A stretch of 64,000 nt of DNA from positions 5,022,001 to 5,086,000 of the forward strand of contig JASJZC010000005.1 of assembly GCA_037178855.1 (NCBI GenBank), written 5' to 3'. Source of the stretch: Oscheius sp. JU75. Its lineage: Eukaryota; Nematoda; Chromadorea; Rhabditida; Rhabditidae. The position numbers were made by a program, and so were the translations under genes. The notes beneath the pieces were generated by a model, which was given only the letters and a program-made list of their open reading frames with translations, searched no databases and was not told where the DNA came from. Shown in pieces: positions 58,001-64,000 of the stretch. Within the stretch, counting starts at the first letter, position 1. Each line of letters opens with the position of its first letter.

Positions 58001-61000
58001 TGTCTCGTCCAGTAGCTGCTACTTCAACGTAATTGCCTCCTTTTAAACAGTCTCGTTCCAATAACAGCCATGCAGGACAGACATCTTTACTTCGTAGTAG
58101 CCTCCCTGTGTTGAAGAACTGCGTCGAGGTGTTGTTTCTACCACAATCTGAAATCTACAGGGAGACAAGACCACAGGACTGTCGTTTCTGTGTTTTTGAC
58201 TGTATTATTCGTGTTCGTTTTAAAAGAACTTCCAGTCACCAATCTCCACACACCTTGACACTACTCCAGTTTTTAATATCCGATTTGATCACTCCTAGTC
58301 AAGGTGAGAGAGAAAGGTAGCCGAGATCGAGTCAGAGCGTAATAGAATCAGGTTATAATTTTTGACCAAATTTCACTGAGAGCTGTAGCGAAAGAGCAGC
58401 AAAAGTTTGACGAAAAATAGAAACAGAAACACCTAACCTGAATAGTAGCAGAAGCAGCAGCACAGACGGAGAACTGTCGACTATTTAAAGTGCGATGGCT
58501 TCTGTGGCGGACTGTGTTTATTTGTTTGTTTGTTTGTCCGAGCCCACGAAACAGAAGCGAGCGAATAATGCTGTCCAGATGTTTCGTTGTACAGAAACAG
58601 TTATCGCCTAAATTGGGTGGGCAAGGCATCTTTGGTTGCGCTCTAGAACTTTGCTTTATTCCAATGAAGCCATTGGAAGTCTTTTAAGTCTTTTGTTATT
58701 ACGAAGCGGGCTGCCGCCAATGCAAAATGGTGACGAAAGGACGACGAAGCCGTCGGAGACGGCTGGTTTTGTTACCCTAAACTCCAAGTGTGCATTCTGT
58801 TGAATGTCTTCAGATAATGGCGCTTTTCACAATAAAATATCATGCAGTGACTCTCGCCCTTCACTGCCAAAGAGATCCTGATGGTTATCCCGTCTACCAG
58901 CTAGCCATTAGCCGCGGCGGCTAAAAACACTTGCCGCTTGTCCACTTTCTCTCCTGTTTTCCCTCTCGGTTGCTGCGACAGTGAATCGGTCAAGTGTCTC
59001 CCCTCTGAACCACAAAACTTCAAAGCAACACGGAAACGTGTACGAATCTGTGACTATTGGAGTGACCTGGACAAAAGACGCATGTTTTGAAGCAAGACTG
59101 TCGGAGAGAACAGCGGAACTGTTGCAAACGATGTTGCAGGGCAGACTATGCAAAATGTTCCAATTGAACACGTTCATTTTAGGTCTCATTTTGGAGCAAC
59201 TCTTAATGATTCGAAGATGTGCCTCGTTCATATCGAAGTTTTCTGCATAGACTAGTCATACACTGTCGGTTCACTAAAGTACTCTTTCCCAGCTCTAGAA
59301 TTCCTTGAGAGTAGAACTCCCCACAGAATCAGAATTGCTCTCGAGGAGAAGGCCACAGTTGCGTGGACAGTGAGACCCCCAATCTTGCCCTCGTCAAACG
59401 TGTCCGGCGTGAACCGAAAGAAGAAGCTTTCGGTTTCTTCGGCGCGTTTTCGGTCTCGGCTCTTCCCGCACATATCCCTTTCACATACCGGTTCGTGCAT
59501 GCCCATCTTGCCTTCGTCTCGCGTCTAATAGTTGTTGTTCTAGTGCTGGTCATCTTCAGCATCTCTATTATCTAGCAGTTGCCTGTTTTCGCTTCTCTGA
59601 CCAACAAACAGCTACCAGTCCCGGTTTCGACGCAATCCCCCTTCGGCTGCCCAAGAACCACTTTCGCCCCCGTTCAACCGGCCTCGGCTCTCGCTATCGT
59701 CCCGATAGCCGAATTACTGTAGTCGACCCTGACTTTCTCACTTTTGTTTTATCCCTCCTCATCCAGATCCTCGTTCGTGTAACTGACTCCTCGCTGAGTT
59801 CCATTTCCCTGTTTGACTAATCTGCCTATTTGTCGCCTTCTGCGTCGTGAACTGAGGGAATATCCGTGCCTGGCAGTGCCGTCTCCCAATTAGGCACCTG
59901 ATGATGCCGTTCTATGTGAGCAATAAGTGAAGTTCCCTTTCTAATTCCTTGGTCGGGTCGTGGGAGAGGAGGTTTTTCTCGAATTTCCGGGAGTGGCAGG
60001 GCCAGGAGCCGTGCCAGGGACAAGGGCCAGGCAGTACCGCTCTAATTGGAGGTGAAGGAATGGATGCTTCTTTGTTCAAAATCCATCTGGGGAATCCACT
60101 TTAAAACATTTTGTATCAGAAACAGCATCTCAGTTTGCTCCTTGTCCGAGTTTATCGTTGCACTTTGCGTCCCTGACCCTGTCAGCTGCAACGAGATGGC
60201 CCTGACCAGTTGTTGTTTCTATTTGATTTGCTATCAAGAGTGAATCTCTCATCTGCTGATTCCTTCGTCCGCGTCTCTCCTTCTAAGCGCTCTCTCGCCG
60301 TTTTCCAACTCTCTGCGTCTATTGTACCCCAGCTGAGGGCCCGGGTACCAAGCTGTACCAACTTACACGTTTTTGTTGCTTCTACACGGGGCGGGAGGGC
60401 TCCAGGCTCGGTGTTGGACAGTCTTCGACAAACTTTGCTATACTTTCGGTCAGTTGGGGGTCAAAGGGTAAGTCAGTTCCCTCTTGGCGATCGGAGATGA
60501 AACGTGTTTACTTTTTCTTTTTCCTTTCTTCGCGAGTTGCAACCTGTGTCCGTTCCAGACCTTCCCTCTTCCTTAGATATTTTGTTCTTTTGTTCTGCAA
60601 TCTCTCTTCGTCCAAGTGCAACCTCATTATTTCGCTTCTGATTTGTCAAGAGTGTAACCCAGACTCTTCAAAAATGTTCTATTTGCTGCCATGTTTCTGC
60701 TTCGTGGGTGCTCCAATTAGGGAGTGCACTCGGCGACACATTGCACCTGGCATGCTTATCCTAATCTGTCTGCATAGATCAAAAGATATCTTTTAAACTG
60801 TTCCAAAACTGCTGCCGAGTAGTTCCCGCGAGTATTTGCTGGACGCCCGGCGCCCTGGCTGTTTGTGCCTTGTCGGTGCCGTGCCAGGCTGCGGCGCGAG
60901 GCACATACACGCACTGGGAGAGAGAAAATAGCTGTGTGTGCGGCTCTGAACCTTCTCTTCAACCCTTTTCATCATCCAAAGACAAACCATTCGAACTACT

Positions 61001-62697
61001 TGGTGAGTCCCGACCCCCTTTGGCACAAACGGGAGTACCGCCCGACTTGCTACTTCCTGGTCTGACCATTGGTCACTCTTTCTCAGACTTGTCACTTTCA
61101 ATGCTTATAGTATCATTGGAGTTCTTGTAAAAGGGGAAGTCATATTATATCATTTTTAATCAAATATGTCCAAATTGAAGCATAGCGAGTACCTCAGTTT
61201 CCGCGCTCATTGCTCTTGTTTATACGACACACACCCGAGTTCTCACTGACCGAGTTATTTTCCTTCTTGTTTTTGTTGCGCTTTTCGTTCGTAGAAACAC
61301 AGCCTTGAAACATATGAAAAGAGCTGACCTCTGGTTCTCTGATCAGCTGTGCCAACCGCCGTGCCTGCTCCTCTATTTGATTCCATGGTTCCTTGTCAAA
61401 GTGAGAGTTATACCTGTGCCCCGTATAGCCCGTCGACATTATGGCTCATCTCCCACAATCACCGTCGGCGGTGCCAGTCCGTGCTTTCGCTCCCTTCTCA
61501 TAATGGCTGGTCAGTCGTGGTTCCGTTTTTCATCTTCGGCCTCGTGCCAGTCACAGCCACGATGCACGACGGCACAAACTGCCATCTGATTCACCTCTTA
61601 TTTCCCTTTTGGCAATGGGGAAATCCCTCTAGTGGCCGGTCTGACGTCATTGCGCGTTCCCACGACCTTGAATCTTCGGGGGGAGATAAATCTACTTCTA
61701 AATAAACCTAATGAGCTCTGAGCAATTACAAACTTAGCAAAAGACAAGAGTCTATCCAGGCAAATACTCCCCTTTCTGAAACCAGAACAAGTAGGTTCCT
61801 TCGGACGAGCTTTTCCAGTTCTATCCGAGAGCCTAACTCTCCCTAGTTGTTGTGCTTGACCGTGTTTGTTTGCTCTGGGTTGCAGCATTGAACCACGACT
61901 CTCACTCTGGTTTTTGAGAGAGAGGGTACCGACTGGCACCGCTATGCCCTGGGTGTGCCAGGCAGGGCGCCCGGAGGCACTGACCAGCTGATGTGCGGGG
62001 GCTCGGAGTGACCACTCAGTCCCCAAAGAGAGGGAGGAGACAAATGGCGTGAGAAGTTTCTTCGGGTCGCAAAGGACAAGGGATTAGATTGGGATAATCT
62101 CAGAGTGCTGAGCACCTAAATCAAGCAGAGACATTTTTGAGAAGGGATCACGAAAAAGCATTTTAGAAAAATGACTACATTGTTTAAATATGCAAAAGTA
62201 GGTCAAAAGCAAATATCTGTTCCTTCATTGATCATCCAGTTGTTTCTTCCGCGTTTTCCCTCAAACTGTTGACAATTAGTCACATCCCCGGCCAGAGCAA
62301 AGAGTAACCTTGTTGTGCTTCGTTTCTGTTTGCGTGCTCCAGCCTGGTTCTGTTCGTGCCAGGCAGAGTCCCGTGTAACCAGAAAATGGAAGCAGTGGTA
62401 AGTGTGAAGACTAAACAACAGCAGCCTTGGCGGCACCAGGTCGTGACTCCAGAGGCGGGTGGTCTGCAAGACACTCGGTTATGTTAGGAGAGTCTTTTGC
62501 CATTCATATTCAAGGAATATATCTCTTCATAAGCACACGTTATGAACATGGAAATGACCTGTCACTCTCTAAATGCTTTTTGAGCCCGTAACAAATGAAC
62601 TGATATCTTTTCTTCATTTTTCTTTCTGAACAATATCTTGCACTTTCTTTCTTCTTCTCTAAACTCAGTAACATGAGACACTTTACAGAAGAAAAAA
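55098..62697. other. Gene-poor 7.6-kb block before zinc-finger gene
   Basis: No gene can be supported. The longest open frames (57048-57404 minus, 58908-59231 minus, 58981-59250 plus, 61598-62026 minus) are about 90-140 codons, overlap on both strands, and lack family similarity. A hydrophobic ORF at 59252-59506 (minus) and one at 59363-59575 (plus) are mutually exclusive candidates for a small protein. From 59.8 to 62.4 kb the G+C rises and palindromic TGCC(A/T)GGCA words recur. The block may be the regulatory region, or hold non-coding first exons, of the zinc-finger gene. Confidence 0.4.
59867..62365. promoter_or_regulatory. Cluster of TGCC(A/T)GGCA palindromes
   Basis: Perfect copies lie at 59867-59875, 61956-61964 and 62357-62365, with near-copies at 60012, 60025 and 60882. 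All lie upstream of the zinc-finger gene. One more perfect copy is at 13099-13107, upstream of the ATF4-like gene. No function is known to me; a dimeric binding site is a guess. Confidence 0.25.
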
Positions 62698-63962
62698 ATG
62701 ATCGAACTGGAAGATAATTTGGAAGAAGACGCGAGTCTTATCGAGGCACAAGACGAGATGGAAGACGAGGAAGAGGACGAGATGGTCAATGTCGAAGACA
62801 CGGACGACTTAGACGATCTGGAAGGATCGGAAGAGAACATGGACGGCAGTGAAACGTCTTCCAATCTGTCTTCGACGTCACCCCATGTACCCAGTGCCTC
62901 TCCGAACACAATTGTGCACTCGGCCGACAGTCCTCGAAGCAGTTCCGAGTCCAGTGTTTCCTCAGTCCCTCCCGCCACAGTACCCAATTCCGGGCCGGAG
63001 AAAAGACACATTTGTGAGATGTGTGGAAAGGTTGGCTCCATCTATACTTAACGGAACGTGTATTTTAGGGATTTCCCTATTTGTCTATTCTCGAGTCTCA
63101 CAAACGCTGTCACACGGGAGAGAAGCCTTTTCAATGTCAGCACTGTGACAAGAAGTTCGCCCAAAAAGCCACTCTTCAAGTTCACGAAAGAACTCATACT
63201 GGAGAGAGACCGTGAGTTTAACTGAAGAAAAGAGGGACAACCTGACGTTCAGGTACAAATGCCGATATTGCGAGAAGACTTTTGCCCAATACGGAACCAA
63301 GACTGTTCATGAGAAGAGTGCTCATCTCGGAATGAGAAACTACAAATGTCCCAAGTGTGACAAGTGTCTCTCGTCCCCTTCTGCTCTCTACACTCACAAG
63401 AAAACTCACGGGGAGAAAACATTCAAGGTATAACTTTCTAGATCTTCTAGTAACAAGAAGTTTCAGTGCGAGTTTTGTCCCAAGACGTTCACTCTAAAGA
63501 ACTACTTGAAGCTTCACGTCAAGCAGGTCCACGAACAGAATGAAAAAAAGCACGTCTGTCGGTTTTGTTCGAAGAGTTTCGCGTATGCCGGTTCTCTTCA
63601 GGTGGCTTGGTTGCTTTTCCTTAAAACAAATAATTTTAGGTACATGTACGGACTCATACTGGTGAGCGTCCCTACAGCTGCAAATACTGTCCGAAGGCCT
63701 TTGCCAGTCAGGGAAATCTACAATCTCACGAGAGAACACACACTGGAGAGAGACCCTATTCTTGTGGACAGTGTGGAAGAAGCTTCATTCAGAAGTCACA
63801 GTTGACCGCTCACGAAGCAACGCACACCTACCCGGCAGCAGTTGCAATGGAACCAGAGCGGAAGGGAGCCGAATACGTCTGCAAGCACTGTGGAAAGAAG
63901 TATGCCTACGCCAGCAGTCTCTACGTCCACACTCGTCTACATACGGGAGAGAGACCGTTCAG
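62698..63962 (+). CDS. C2H2 zinc-finger protein, at least nine fingers, partial
   Basis: ATG 62698 begins an acidic, then Ser-rich N-terminus ([20 protein letters not shown], then a [16 protein letters not shown] run). Fingers follow with standard HTGE(K/R)P linkers: [104 protein letters not shown], and after a spacer [13 protein letters not shown]. Introns of 36-45 nt fall inside or between fingers. The window ends in the intron after HTGERPFR (donor at 63963). There is no BTB or other N-terminal domain. It is likely a DNA-binding transcription regulator; I cannot name the orthologue. Confidence 0.85.
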
Positions 63963-64000
63963 GTAACTTTGTATGTGCTCAAAGGAGCAAAGTGTATTTC

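Noticed and set aside
1..64000. CRISPR arrays, prokaryotic-type operons, rRNA or tRNA genes
   Set aside because: None seen on either strand; the short introns and protein families are animal. A B-box-like word at 27501 lies in a repeat element and does not fold as a tRNA.

Overview
The window looks like a gene-dense nematode chromosome segment. Nearly every gene is cut by GT-AG introns of about 36-60 nt, with acceptors such as ttcag, ttttag or gtag. The protein families also point to nematodes: an Sra-superfamily chemoreceptor, an ShKT/EB secreted protein, HNF4-type nuclear receptors, a worm-type CK1/TTBK kinase, a DOT1-like gene and an hmg-5-like mitochondrial HMG protein. G+C looks mid-forties by eye, higher than Caenorhabditis; I do not assign a genus. 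Exon models below were built by hand from splice sites and reading phase, and they close in frame for most genes.

Layout. 0-14.5 kb: a PDZRN-type C-terminal protein (-), a degenerate tyrosine phosphatase (+), a nuclear-receptor ligand-binding domain without a visible DNA-binding domain (+), an orphan 7TM protein (+), an mARC/MOSC protein (-), a mucin-like single-pass protein (+) and an ATF4-like bZIP with upstream ORFs (+). 17.2-23.0 kb: a 15-exon WNK kinase. 23.9-26.7 kb: two tandem mARC/MOSC paralogues. 26.8-36 kb: a DOT1-like gene (-), a four-TM protein (-), an ShKT protein (+) with a homeobox gene nested in its first intron (-), an Sra-type chemoreceptor (-) and a further multi-TM protein (+). 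36-41.5 kb: a Kidins220/ARMS-like ankyrin-KAP NTPase (-). 42.7-48.2 kb: FKBP (-), TFAM-like (-), a Cys-rich type II protein (-) and a class-A-like GPCR (-) carrying a nested TTBK-like kinase (+). 50.3-55.1 kb: a second orphan 7TM gene whose last intron is a 1.05-kb inverted-repeat transposon (+), then an HNF4-like nuclear receptor (-). 55-62.7 kb is gene-poor and leads into a C2H2 zinc-finger gene that runs off the window.

Themes. Several proteins are membrane receptors or transcription factors, as expected of accessory nematode gene content. WNK, Kidins220, ATF4-like, TFAM-like, FKBP and mARC are conserved housekeeping or signalling genes. The most striking item is the transposon-intron in the 7TM gene: its boundaries sit at the element's ends, splicing restores the frame, and a paralogue 41 kb away is uninterrupted at the matching site. 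Also notable are short uORFs before the ATF4-like ORF, two opposite-strand nested genes, and several family members that have lost a defining part (PDZRN tail only, phosphatase without its catalytic Cys, DOT1-like without the glycine-rich SAM motif, receptor LBD without a DBD).
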